DNA of 47,976 nt, taken from positions 1 through 47,976 of the forward strand of contig NZ_SUHQ01000040.1 of assembly GCF_004962245.1 (NCBI RefSeq). Reading direction: 5' to 3'. The notes under the pieces were generated by a model. The model had not been told where the DNA came from. It did no database searches and saw only the letters and a list, made by a program, of their open reading frames with translations. Position numbers and translations under genes: made by a program. The DNA is from Mesorhizobium sp. (GTDB lineage Bacteria; Pseudomonadota; Alphaproteobacteria; Rhizobiales; Rhizobiaceae). Each line of letters opens with the position of its first letter. Position 1 is the stretch's first letter. Of the stretch, positions 1 to 7,810 are shown one piece after another.

Positions 1-55
1 ACAACCTCAGCTTTCTCGGTCGGGGCCGAATGGACAACCTCCTGAAGGCTCACAG

Positions 56-1849
56 TTAGCTAAGCTCAGCAATCGAGAAATGCGGCTCACTTTTTAGGTT
101 TTCAAACGTTACCGCTATCTTCTTCCGCTTAGTGTCGGGCAGAGCCTTATTCTGTAGAATGCTATGCAGAACGAGCCACTTTCCTAACCTGATGCCGCAG
201 GGAAAGCTGTTATCCTGCGAGGAGAATTTGCTTAGAATTGGAGCTAAAGATTTCACTTCTGTTCGCACGCTGTAGTGAAAGTTTTGAATGGCAATGGCAT
301 CGCTGTTAAGTGAACCCCGAATTAGCTCACTGAGCTCGGTGTATCTTTTATCACGCCTTGCTATAGGAGAAAGTCCGCCAACGAGCCTGCCTAAATGACT
401 ATCATGACGCCAGACGCTTTCGTGCTTTTTTAGAAGCTGAATCGTGTCACTGGCGTCCATAAACCTGAAGCAAAGCAGCAAGGCGCTATATAGCCTGTAA
501 AAGTCGTCGGTGCATATCGACGTAATCGTTTTCTTTACTTCTGCGAGCATTTCCGTGGTTGGCGCAACCTTCCCAACCGACAGAGACTTAGCATATCCGA
601 TGAAAAAGCTGTCGTCGCAAACGTACCCCTCTTCCACGATCTTGTTTATACTCGCAACATCCTCGACCGTATATCCATCATGAGACAGGTATCGAAATGC
701 CGACTCGCGTATATTTGGTCTAAGTCGGATGAAATCGTAAATCAGTGTCCGTTCTAACTTTGCACCAACTTTGATGGAGTGGGTCACAATTCGCTTGAGT
801 ATTTTCTCCCCGTTCCCCTCGTCAAAAGCACGGCGACGATGCCATTTTGACATCAGTTTAGGCAGTAATTTAGCTGCTTTTGGCGGATCGGCATCTACAA
901 CTTCTTTCTTAAGCTTTTTCAAAACTCTGTTTTCGAGAACCTTGAAGTGCTTCCTAGCTTCCTTATATGTAAGTATTTTTGTCTTACCTGCATTTAGCCT
1001 AAGCTGCCGTGTTTGAAGCGTAAGGTCGATCGACTTGATAATCTTCTTCGCCTCTGCGATATCGTTCGCGCCGGCGTCAATATCGTCCATGAATCGCGCA
1101 TAATTGGAAAATTTCATATCCTCAACAACCGCATCTAGCTCGAATAGAAAGCAATGAGCTAGTAACCTCGGTGCATCTATATCTATTTGAGGCATCCCTA
1201 CTTCCCGAGTAGGCATGTAATCCGGTCTCCAGCACATCCCCGAAAGCATGTACATTAGAAAGTCTATTATTGGCTCTCTTATGGTAACCGTAGATACTAT
1301 CACGTTTCTTAGATGCGAAAAATCAATAAAATCGTAATAATTTGCTATGTCGGCAATTATGATGTACTTATTTTCTTCTGAGAAACCAAGTATTTCCTTC
1401 TGAAATTCTAGCCATGCTTTGACGGATCCATACTCTGGCTCGTCGTCTTCGTTCTTAGCGAATGAATGATCCTTCGGTTCAAAGAAGGCATTTTTCGATG
1501 GGGCCTTCGATTTGATTTCTTCCCAAAAGGCATCGGCCAAACATTGAAGCGTCAATGCGTCCTCAACAGACGGTAGAGTCATCTGCCGGCATAGGCCCTT
1601 GGACTTTTCGACCAGATATCGCTTCGTTCCGGAAACAGAATACTCTCCAGACTTTATTTTAGTTACAATTTTATTGCATATGTCATCTATTCTTATGTTT
1701 ACATCCAGGTGGTCGACAGGGTCTGTCAGGAAAAAGTTTCTAAAGTCTGTGTGGGTTTTCTTTTTCCACGTATTTTTTAGGCTCGGCAGATTCACTATTT
1801 CTGCAATTATTTTTTCTCGCAAAAAAAATTTTGGTGAACGTTGGCTCAT
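56..1849 (-). CDS. Stand-alone reverse transcriptase of the Abi/UG (defence-associated) kind
   Basis: 597-residue RNA-directed DNA polymerase. Visible RT motifs: RQMTLPSVEDAL near residues 88-99 (the R-x-x-x-x-PSxxD element before the fingers, typical of Abi/UG RTs), motif A IIADIANYYDFIDF (Asp167), motif B GMPQ (218-221) followed by DAPRLLAHCFLFELD, motif C FMDD (253-256) in place of the usual YxDD, and motif D-like LNAGKTKIL (285-293). Residues from about 310 to the end form a long, apparently helical C-terminal extension with no motif I recognise. No maturase, endonuclease, integrase or retron msr/msd is evident. The gene is clearly AT-rich against neighbours of over 60% GC, which points to recent transfer. 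The start at 1849 has only a weak GGGA-like ribosome site. Role in phage defence is inferred from RT type and composition, not shown. Confidence 0.85.
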   Translation of the reverse strand: MSQRSPKFFLREKIIAEIVNLPSLKNTWKKKTHTDFRNFFLTDPVDHLDVNIRIDDICNKIVTKIKSGEYSVSGTKRYLVEKSKGLCRQMTLPSVEDALTLQCLADAFWEEIKSKAPSKNAFFEPKDHSFAKNEDDEPEYGSVKAWLEFQKEILGFSEENKYIIIADIANYYDFIDFSHLRNVIVSTVTIREPIIDFLMYMLSGMCWRPDYMPTREVGMPQIDIDAPRLLAHCFLFELDAVVEDMKFSNYARFMDDIDAGANDIAEAKKIIKSIDLTLQTRQLRLNAGKTKILTYKEARKHFKVLENRVLKKLKKEVVDADPPKAAKLLPKLMSKWHRRRAFDEGNGEKILKRIVTHSIKVGAKLERTLIYDFIRLRPNIRESAFRYLSHDGYTVEDVASINKIVEEGYVCDDSFFIGYAKSLSVGKVAPTTEMLAEVKKTITSICTDDFYRLYSALLLCFRFMDASDTIQLLKKHESVWRHDSHLGRLVGGLSPIARRDKRYTELSELIRGSLNSDAIAIQNFHYSVRTEVKSLAPILSKFSSQDNSFPCGIRLGKWLVLHSILQNKALPDTKRKKIAVTFENLKSEPHFSIAELS

Positions 1850-2115
1850 GATCCCATCAACGGCTACGATGATTCTGGCCAGAGATTAGTACATAGGGTT
1901 CGCTACGCAAGGGCATGAAGTAAAGCTTTGCGACAGCGCTTAGGTTCAGCCTCCCGCTTTCAGGCGCAAGGCTGAGGTTGCGACTTCAAAACTGAAGCAT
2001 GACTTTGGTACTGCCCCTTCCTGCCCTTCAGGAAGGGGGCGGCCGGCAGAACTATCATCGTTAGGTGGTCTGCGCCGACTCGGCTATAAATTCAGTTTCG
2101 TTTAGGAGGCTAAAC
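1850..2115. other. Hairpin-rich divergent gap; possible structured ncRNA or bidirectional promoter
   Basis: The gap between the divergent RT and zinc-protein genes holds several perfect inverted repeats: 1965-1982 (5-bp stem), 1984-1997 (5-bp stem, AAAC loop) and 2014-2038 (10-bp stem CCCCTTCCTG, 5-base loop). There is no T-run after the last hairpin on the plus strand. Several defence RTs use a structured RNA encoded beside the RT, so an RNA read on the minus strand toward the RT is possible. Structure is seen; function is inference. Confidence 0.4.
2100..2115 (+). promoter_or_regulatory. Shine-Dalgarno presented in a hairpin loop
   Basis: GTTTAG-GAGG-CTAAAC is a perfect 6-bp inverted repeat whose 4-base loop is the ribosome-binding GAGG. 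It abuts the ATG at 2116. The arrangement decides the start codon and could tune translation of the downstream protein. Confidence 0.55.
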
Positions 2116-2739
2116 ATGCCCTGTAACGGGCGGAACCATCAACCTAGCTGCACGTGCGGTTTTAGCGGCGGGCGACGTTTGCGGTCTCCCACAGTCCGAT
2201 GGAGTGGATGGAAGCGCGCTTCTATTCGCGGATACAGCAGCGGACCTTGGTCTAATTGTCCCGTCTGTCAAGTTGGAGTCTACTACATCCCCGGGCCGCG
2301 GGGTGGCGGTGCCTTTTTTGACTGCCTTGGCCCACCATGGACGCTGCACCCGTGCACCAACAAAAGACTCAAATATTCGCCATTCGGCCGGACTGGTAAG
2401 CCAAAACTGAGACTGCTCAAAACCGAATTTCAGGAGCAGGGCTTCCTGCCGCTGATCGTGCGGAGAATTGAGAGGCTGTCCAACGGCTCCATTTTGCATG
2501 GTGCCGTATGGGACACGCCTACCGCACTTCATCTCGGAACAACGGAGAGCATGGACGCAGATACAAATAGACCCGTTTATGTCCAGCAAGACGGCTCCGG
2601 TTGGGCAATAGTGAATTACTTTCCAACAAACAGCTTCGAGCCTATCAATATCAGGATGCGAGAGGATACCTTAGGGCCCTTGGATCTGCTCATGAACCCT
2701 TCGCGTAAAACGGGCAACGGCCCGGAGTCGGTTGCTTAG
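2116..2739 (+). CDS. Small Cys/His-rich, probably zinc-binding protein, function unknown
   Basis: 207 residues from the ATG at 2116, which has an excellent AGGAGG ribosome site; the frame opens further upstream (2065), but that extension has no comparable site. The N-terminus reads MPCNGRNHQPSCTCGFSGG, a Cys/His cluster. A second cluster at about residues 49-82 has CPVC followed by a GGGAFFDCLGPPWTLHPC stretch, a motif I have seen in short hypothetical proteins. Together these look like a zinc ribbon. The C-terminal half has no recognised motif. It is divergent from the reverse transcriptase across a structured gap, so a functional link is possible but unproven. Composition is intermediate between the RT and the host genes. 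Confidence 0.7.
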   Translation: MPCNGRNHQPSCTCGFSGGRRLRSPTVRWSGWKRASIRGYSSGPWSNCPVCQVGVYYIPGPRGGGAFFDCLGPPWTLHPCTNKRLKYSPFGRTGKPKLRLLKTEFQEQGFLPLIVRRIERLSNGSILHGAVWDTPTALHLGTTESMDADTNRPVYVQQDGSGWAIVNYFPTNSFEPINIRMREDTLGPLDLLMNPSRKTGNGPESVA

Positions 2740-2771
2740 GATTGTTGCCCACACCGCTAATCTCCTGGCGG

Positions 2772-2860
2772 GGGGGCCCGCTGCCTCCGGCAACTCCCCC
2801 GCTTTCGAAGCCTGACATCGATCCACTGGATCGATGTCTCGGCGCCGCGCTTCGCGCGGT
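2772..2860. repeat. Palindromic element, copy A, between convergent gene ends
   Basis: Starts GGGGGCCCGCTGCC, continues CGGCAACTCCC and TTCGAAGCC, then a perfect 11-bp stem (2814-2824 with 2828-2838, loop ACT). A second stem CCGCGC-TTC-GCGCGG follows at 2845-2859. It lies between the 3' ends of the zinc-protein gene and lepA and can serve as a two-way terminator. A related element occurs at 34678-34740 with the same left flank but different, still complementary, stem arms. Confidence 0.7.
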
Positions 2861-2874
2861 CGCCGACCGGCTTC

Positions 2875-4680
2875 TCAATCCCCCATCTTCAGCGCCTGGA
2901 TAAACGCTTCCTGCGGGATATCCACCTTGCCGAACTGGCGCATGCGCTTCTTGCCCTCTTTCTGCTTGTCGAGCAGCTTGCGCTTGCGCGAGACGTCGCC
3001 GCCGTAGCATTTGGCGGTGACGTCCTTGCGCAGCGCCGAGATCGTTTCGCGGGCGATGACCTTGCCGCCGATGGCCGCCTGGATCGGGATCTTGAACAGA
3101 TGGTGCGGGATCAGCTCCTTCAGCTTCTCGCACATCTGGCGGCCGCGCTTTTCCGCCGCCGTGCGATGGACCAGCATCGACAGCGCGTCGACCGGCTCCT
3201 CGTTGACCAGGATCGACATCTTGACCAGATCGCCCTCGCGGTAGTCGGTCAGGTGATAGTCGAAGGAGGCGTAGCCCTTGGAGATCGACTTCAGCCGGTC
3301 GTAGAAGTCGAAGACGACCTCGTTGAGCGGCAGGTCGTAGGTCAGCATGGCGCGCTTGCCGACATAGGACAGGTCGGCCTGAATGCCGCGCCGGTCCTGG
3401 CAGAGCTTCAGGATGCCGCCGAGATAGTCGTCCGGGGTGAGGATGGTGGCGCGGATCCACGGCTCCTCGATCGCCGCGATCTTGACCACGTCGGGCATGT
3501 CGGCCGGGTTGTGCAATTCCTTCGTCGTGCCGTCAGTCAGAGCCAGGCGGTAGACAACGCTAGGCGCGGTGGCGATGAGGTCGAGGTTGAACTCGCGCTC
3601 CAGCCGCTCCTGGATGATTTCCAGATGCAAAAGGCCAAGGAAGCCGCAGCGATAACCGAAGCCGAGCGCAGCACTTGTTTCCATTTCATAGGAGAAGCTG
3701 GCGTCGTTGAGGCGCAGCTTGCCGACCGCGGCGCGCAGATCCTCGAAATCGGCGGCGTCAACCGGAAACAGGCCGCAGAACACCACCGGCTGCGCCGGCT
3801 TGAAGCCGGGCAGGGCATGAGCGGTCGGGCGCTTGTCCTCGGTGATGGTGTCGCCGACGCGGGTGTCGGCCACCTCCTTGATCGAGCCGGTGAAGAAGCC
3901 GAACTCGCCGGGGCCGAGCTCATCGACATTGATGCGGGCCGGCGTGAAGACACCGGTGCGCTCGACCAGATATTTGGCGCCGGTGCCCATCATTCGGATG
4001 GTCTGGCCCTTCTTCAGCACGCCGTCGATGATGCGGACCAGCACGATGACGCCGAGATAGGCGTCGTACCAGCTGTCGACCAGCATGGCCTTCAGCGGGG
4101 CCGAGATGTCGCCCTCGCGCGGCGGCGGCAGGTCGTTGACGATCGCCTCCAGCACGTCAGGAATGCCAAGGCCGGTCTTGGCCGAGATCAGCACAGCGTT
4201 GGAGGCATCGATGCCGATCACCTCCTCGACCTGCTCCCGGATGCGCTCGGGCTCGGCCGCCGGCAGGTCGACCTTGTTCAGCACCACGACGATCTCGTGG
4301 TTGTTGTCGATGGCCTGGTAGACATTGGCCAGCGTCTGCGCCTCGACGCCTTGCGAAGCGTCGACGACCAGCAGCGAGCCCTCGCAGGCGGCCAGCGACC
4401 GCGACACTTCGTAGGCGAAGTCGACATGGCCGGGCGTGTCGATCAGGTTGAGGATATAGTCCTCGCCATTGTTGGCGCGGTATTTCAGCCGCACCGTCTG
4501 CGCCTTGATGGTGATGCCGCGCTCGCGCTCGATGTCCATCGAGTCCAGCACCTGCTCCTTCATGTCGCGCAGCTCCAGCCCGCCGGTGGACTGGATCAGC
4601 CGGTCGGCAAGCGTGGATTTGCCATGGTCGATATGGGCGACGATGGAGAAATTGCGGATGTGGTCTAGCGGCGTGGTCAT
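2875..4680 (-). CDS. lepA: Elongation factor 4 (LepA), ribosome-associated GTPase
   Basis: 601 residues from the ATG at 4680 (MTTPLDHIRNFSIVAHIDHG), the usual family start and length; the frame opens upstream to 4770, but that extension is outside the family. G1 is AHIDHGKST, G2 RERGITIKAQT, G3 DTPGHVDF, G4 NKVD and G5 SAKTG. EF-G-like domains II, III and V and the LepA-specific C-terminal domain (ending RQFGKVDIPQEAFI) follow. The protein binds stalled or stressed ribosomes and acts in back-translocation or assembly. It appears to be a single-gene transcript ending in the palindromic element at 2772-2860. No strong Shine-Dalgarno is seen before 4680. Confidence 0.97.
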   Translation of the reverse strand: MTTPLDHIRNFSIVAHIDHGKSTLADRLIQSTGGLELRDMKEQVLDSMDIERERGITIKAQTVRLKYRANNGEDYILNLIDTPGHVDFAYEVSRSLAACEGSLLVVDASQGVEAQTLANVYQAIDNNHEIVVVLNKVDLPAAEPERIREQVEEVIGIDASNAVLISAKTGLGIPDVLEAIVNDLPPPREGDISAPLKAMLVDSWYDAYLGVIVLVRIIDGVLKKGQTIRMMGTGAKYLVERTGVFTPARINVDELGPGEFGFFTGSIKEVADTRVGDTITEDKRPTAHALPGFKPAQPVVFCGLFPVDAADFEDLRAAVGKLRLNDASFSYEMETSAALGFGYRCGFLGLLHLEIIQERLEREFNLDLIATAPSVVYRLALTDGTTKELHNPADMPDVVKIAAIEEPWIRATILTPDDYLGGILKLCQDRRGIQADLSYVGKRAMLTYDLPLNEVVFDFYDRLKSISKGYASFDYHLTDYREGDLVKMSILVNEEPVDALSMLVHRTAAEKRGRQMCEKLKELIPHHLFKIPIQAAIGGKVIARETISALRKDVTAKCYGGDVSRKRKLLDKQKEGKKRMRQFGKVDIPQEAFIQALKMGD

Positions 4681-4773
4681 GATGGGCGGCTTTAGCAGGG
4701 GCAGGTTGCATCGGCAAGCGGCCGGGGCGCGGGCAATCGCTTGAGGGTTTGGCGAAAGCCGAAGTGACATCCA

Positions 4774-4796
4774 ATCTCCCCCCTTGTGGGGGAGAT
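4774..4796. repeat. Short palindromic intergenic repeat
   Basis: ATCTCCCCC (4774-4782) pairs with GGGGGAGAT (4788-4796) around a CTTGT loop. The same core recurs downstream of msrA (8565-8588). This is the common rhizobial extragenic palindrome type, here in the lepA upstream gap. Confidence 0.6.
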
Positions 4797-4923
4797 GGCA
4801 GCTTCACCAACGGCGCCTGCCTGCCGGGCGCGCAAAGCCGTTAAACTTTGATCTATCCGATTAGAGCATAATTCGCGCCCTGCGTGATAGGCCACGACCT
4901 GTCACGGTTTGGGGGTTCAAGAA

Positions 4924-5973
4924 ATGTCACAGTCTGGAGGCCATTTCCTCAGTTCCGAGGGCGGCTCGCTTGCGCCGATACTCGCCATCATGCTTATCCC
5001 GATGTGTGCCGCTCTGGGCATTTCGGTCGACTACAACGCAGCTATCGAGACCAGGGCATCGATGCAGAATGCGCTCGATGCCGCGGCTCTGTCGATCACG
5101 ACGCTGCCAACCAGCACGTCGTTGGCGGACCGCCAGGTGAAGCTGCAGGAGTCGTTTGAGGCCAATAGCGGGCAAGGCGTCGCCAAGCTCGACGGCTTCG
5201 TCGTCGCCGCCGACGGCACCGCCAGCATCGATGCTTCGGCCAGGTTTGCCATGCCGACGAACTTCTTGCAGATCGCCCAGGTCGACACGGTGCAGATCGC
5301 CGTCGCATCGGCGGTGCGCAAGAGGCCGGCGCTGGTGCAGACCACGTTCAAGGTCGACAAGGTGTCGGGCCATTGGGGCAAGACGATGAGGCTCTACGGC
5401 ACGAAATTCACCGAAACGACGGCCAAGCCGCTGATGAAGATCACCTATGTCTACAACAATTTCGGTGATCCGAAAGGCTACGGCACGTCCACCGTGTACA
5501 CGGTCAACGGAGCGACGGAAACGAAGGTCCAGCAGCAAGTGTGCACGACCAAGCAGGTGAACAACTTCAACAATCTGCCCACTGGGGCGATCACCCAGAC
5601 GAGCGGCAGCAAGAAATACCTGACCACCTGCACCAACACCATGTATCCCGCGAACGGCGCCGGCGCGGTGATCGACGTCAGCCTGATGGACACGCTGTAT
5701 CTGCAGATGGACGTGCCATCGGCTCGGCCAACCACGCTCAAGTCGAACGACCCGAACACATCGAACCGGTTGTACATCGACGGCGTTGAAGTCGCGAACG
5801 GCGAAAAGGTGGACATCTTCACCGTGGTGCCGTGCGGCCAGCCCAGCGAGCAGGCCTGGGAAGACGGCGGAAATGCCGTACCGGCTCCCGTGTCCAACGC
5901 CGATTTCTTCTATACCGTGACCGGCAGGTGCGATTTCAATCAGCGACCTTCGGAAACAGTGCTTACGCAGTAG
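4924..5973 (+). CDS. TadG-like Flp-pilus/envelope protein
   Basis: About 349 residues from the ATG at 4924, preceded by GGGGGTT at a suitable distance; a TTG at 4909 in the same frame is less likely. The N-terminus has the TadE/TadG hallmark: a short polar leader with GGSLAPILAIMLIPMCAALGIS as a single membrane segment, then VDYNAAIETRASMQNALDAAALS, the usual TadG helix rich in Ala and Asn. The rest is a secreted domain with several Cys (VCTTK, TTCTNT, VVPCGQ, GRCDF) that may form disulfides. No other tad or cpa gene is in the window, so this is an orphan copy. Probably anchored in the inner membrane with its bulk in the periplasm. Confidence 0.75.
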   Translation: MSQSGGHFLSSEGGSLAPILAIMLIPMCAALGISVDYNAAIETRASMQNALDAAALSITTLPTSTSLADRQVKLQESFEANSGQGVAKLDGFVVAADGTASIDASARFAMPTNFLQIAQVDTVQIAVASAVRKRPALVQTTFKVDKVSGHWGKTMRLYGTKFTETTAKPLMKITYVYNNFGDPKGYGTSTVYTVNGATETKVQQQVCTTKQVNNFNNLPTGAITQTSGSKKYLTTCTNTMYPANGAGAVIDVSLMDTLYLQMDVPSARPTTLKSNDPNTSNRLYIDGVEVANGEKVDIFTVVPCGQPSEQAWEDGGNAVPAPVSNADFFYTVTGRCDFNQRPSETVLTQ

Positions 5974-6021
5974 GCTGCTGCGCGAGAACGACGCAACGGC
6001 CGACTTCGAAGGAACGCATGA

Positions 6022-6045
6022 CAACGCCGCCGCAGGGCGGCGTTG
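6022..6045 (+). terminator. Stem-loop after the TadG-like gene
   Basis: CAACGCCGCC (6022-6031), loop GCAG, GGCGGCGTTG (6036-6045) forms a perfect 10-bp stem, followed by CTGTTTGT. It starts 48 bases after the stop codon. The T-run is weak but position and stem fit a terminator. Confidence 0.6.
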
Positions 6046-6148
6046 CTGTTTGTACTGGTGATCCGGTAGCGGTCAGACTGGCGTCGATAAATGACCACAT
6101 GGCCATGCAAAGGCTCGCATCCTTCCGAACTCACGAAAGGACAACCAA

Positions 6149-6310
6149 ATGGCGAGCAAGCTGGTTTGGGGCATTCTCGGTGGGGTGGTGCTAGGCGCCG
6201 CGTTCGGCACTCTGGGCGGCAACACCGGGATCTGGATTGCCGTCTGCATCGCGGCCGGTGCTGTCGCGGCTGGCGTGTGGCACTACATGGAAACGCGGCG
6301 CCACGGCTGA
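6149..6310 (+). CDS. Tiny membrane protein, function unknown
   Basis: 53 residues, from an ATG with a GAAAGGA site 9-10 bases upstream. The sequence starts MASKLVWGILGGVVLGAAFG and continues with a second hydrophobic stretch (GIWIAVCIAAGAVAAGVW), then a basic tail METRRHG. This gives two Gly/Ala-rich transmembrane helices joined by a short turn, with both ends probably cytoplasmic. It stands alone between the terminator at 6022-6045 and the DUF1223 gene. I do not recognise a family; coding status rests on the ribosome site and the clean two-helix pattern. Confidence 0.6.
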   Translation: MASKLVWGILGGVVLGAAFGTLGGNTGIWIAVCIAAGAVAAGVWHYMETRRHG

Positions 6311-6455
6311 GTGCGGCCATAGTTCACGCTGCAGCCTTGACCAACGAGGTCGCCCTTCTTCTCCTTCGTGCTGTCGAACTTGCGGTAAGACGCAGCCGTT
6401 CGCGGCATGGCGCCGGCCGCAAACGGAGGTGAACGATCACGAAGCGGTGATGGCT

Positions 6456-6481
6456 GTAACGAACCGCACTGCGGCGGCGAA
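6456..6481 (+). promoter_or_regulatory. Possible SigF-type ECF promoter before the DUF1223 gene
   Basis: GTAACG (6456-6461), 16 bases, CGAA (6478-6481), about 43 bases before the ATG at 6524. It matches in spacing, with one mismatch, the GTAACC-N16-CGAA motif I recall for the Caulobacter SigF group. A chance match is possible. Confidence 0.3.
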
Positions 6482-6523
6482 GTGTGGGCATGACCGGCGC
6501 TTCACGCCGCACGGAGGAACCCG

Positions 6524-7252
6524 ATGATCGGATCACAATTCAAACGCAGCAGGAGCGTGACGCGCTCAGCCGCCGCGGCGCTGTTTTCGGCGACGATCGT
6601 TTTTGTAACCGGGCTTTCGGGGGCGGCCGCCGGCCAGCCACTCACCGTGGTCGAGCTGTTCACCAGCCAGGGCTGCTCGTCCTGCCCGCCGGCCAACGCC
6701 AATCTGATCAAGGTCAAGGACCAGCCTGATGTGCTGGCGCTCTCCTTCAACGTCACCTACTGGGACTATCTCGGCTGGAAGGACACTTTCGGCAGGGAGG
6801 AATTCACCCAGCGCCAGATCCGCTACGAACCGTCGCTCGGCCGTTCGGGTCCGTTCACGCCGCAGGTGGTGGTCAATGGCAACGCCGATGCGGTCGGCGC
6901 CCGGCCCGGTGAGATCGAGCAGCTGATTTCGAGCAGCGACCAGCCGCAAGGGCCGTCGTTGTCGCTCGACGACGGCAAGATCGCCATCGGCGCCGGCACG
7001 GTGCCGGGCGGCAAGGCCGATATCTGGCTGGTGCGTTACCGGCAAGGCGTCATCGACGTGCCGGTGGCGCGCGGCGAAAACACCGGACGCACGCTGCCGC
7101 ATGCCAATGTCGTGCATTCCCTCTCCAGGCTTGGCGCCTGGACCGGCGATGCCATCGCGCTGCCGCTGCCGGCCGCCGCGAGCGGGCTCAGCACCGCGGT
7201 GCTGGTCCAGGTGCCGGATGGCGGGCCGATCCTGGCCGCCGCCACCGACTAG
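6524..7252 (+). CDS. Secreted DUF1223 thioredoxin-fold-like protein
   Basis: 242 residues; ATG at 6524 with GGAGG seven bases upstream. A basic N-terminus plus hydrophobic stretch (about 16-36, ending AAAG) is a Sec-type signal peptide. The mature part begins QPLTVVELFTSQGCSSCPPANANL, the DUF1223 signature with a CxxC pair at Cys51 and Cys54. Further family motifs are DYLGWKDTFGREEFTQRQ and PQVVVNG. The fold is thioredoxin-like and the protein is probably periplasmic; its substrate is not known. It heads a same-strand series with the MXKDX-like protein and MsrA, consistent with oxidative-stress handling in the envelope. Confidence 0.9.
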   Translation: MIGSQFKRSRSVTRSAAAALFSATIVFVTGLSGAAAGQPLTVVELFTSQGCSSCPPANANLIKVKDQPDVLALSFNVTYWDYLGWKDTFGREEFTQRQIRYEPSLGRSGPFTPQVVVNGNADAVGARPGEIEQLISSSDQPQGPSLSLDDGKIAIGAGTVPGGKADIWLVRYRQGVIDVPVARGENTGRTLPHANVVHSLSRLGAWTGDAIALPLPAAASGLSTAVLVQVPDGGPILAAATD

Positions 7253-7336
7253 ACTCTCGAGATTTGCGCAACGCCGCATGAGCGGCGCCGCACATGCCGG
7301 CCGCATCAGCGCGCCATCACCCCAGAGGAGACCACC

Positions 7337-7612
7337 ATGACCAACTTCGCCCGCCTGACCCTGCCGGCGCTTGCCTTCGCGCTTTGCTCGACGGCGCTCT
7401 TTGCCGGCGGCGTCGCCCGCGCCGAGGATGCGATGAAGCCTGCGGACCCGATGGCCACGGATGCCATGAAGCCCGCCGATGCGATGGCCACCGACGCGAT
7501 GAAGCCGGTCGAGCCGGCGGAAGCCATGAAGCCAGCCGATGCCATGGCGACGGATGCCATGAAGCCGGCCGACGCAATGGGGGCGACCGATGCCATGGCT
7601 CCGGCCAAATAG
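7337..7612 (+). CDS. Exported pentapeptide MXKDX-like repeat protein
   Basis: 91 residues; AGAGGAG lies just before the ATG. A signal peptide (1-29, ending VARA) is followed by a mature region made almost wholly of repeats of DAMKPADAMAT type, rich in Met, Lys, Asp, Ala and Pro. This is the low-complexity pattern of the small secreted MXKDX repeat family, whose function is unknown. Met-rich repeats next to a periplasmic methionine sulfoxide reductase suggest a reversible oxidant sink; that link is inference. DNA-level tandem repetition means copy number may vary between strains. Confidence 0.8.
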   Translation: MTNFARLTLPALAFALCSTALFAGGVARAEDAMKPADPMATDAMKPADAMATDAMKPVEPAEAMKPADAMATDAMKPADAMGATDAMAPAK

Positions 7613-7810
7613 GCCCCGGATTCGCTCCCGGCCGTCCCTGGCCATGGCCATTCCCTGTCCAGGTCAGGGACGGTCCACTATGCCGGATTTTGAGCGGCGC
7701 ATGGTGTCCAGTGCGCATGCCCAATGTGCACGGCCCAACGCGCACGGCAATGTGAGACGCTGGCGGATCCATCTGTCGTATAGTCGTAAACTCATGCATG
7801 GAGATCAGAG

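Noticed and set aside
1..45. Open frame ending TGA at the left edge
   Set aside because: Only 14 codons are visible, so it cannot be judged as a gene end.
1..2739. Retron or group II intron around the reverse transcriptase
   Set aside because: No msr/msd-type inverted repeats upstream, no maturase or endonuclease domain and no intron domain V-like structure recognised.
3100..4668. 522-codon open frame on the plus strand opposite lepA
   Set aside because: It mirrors the codon pattern of lepA in a GC-rich gene and has no domain; lepA is certain.
7337..7612. Tandem DNA repeats that could suggest a CRISPR or minisatellite
   Set aside because: The repeats are in frame and encode a known kind of Met-rich exported protein.
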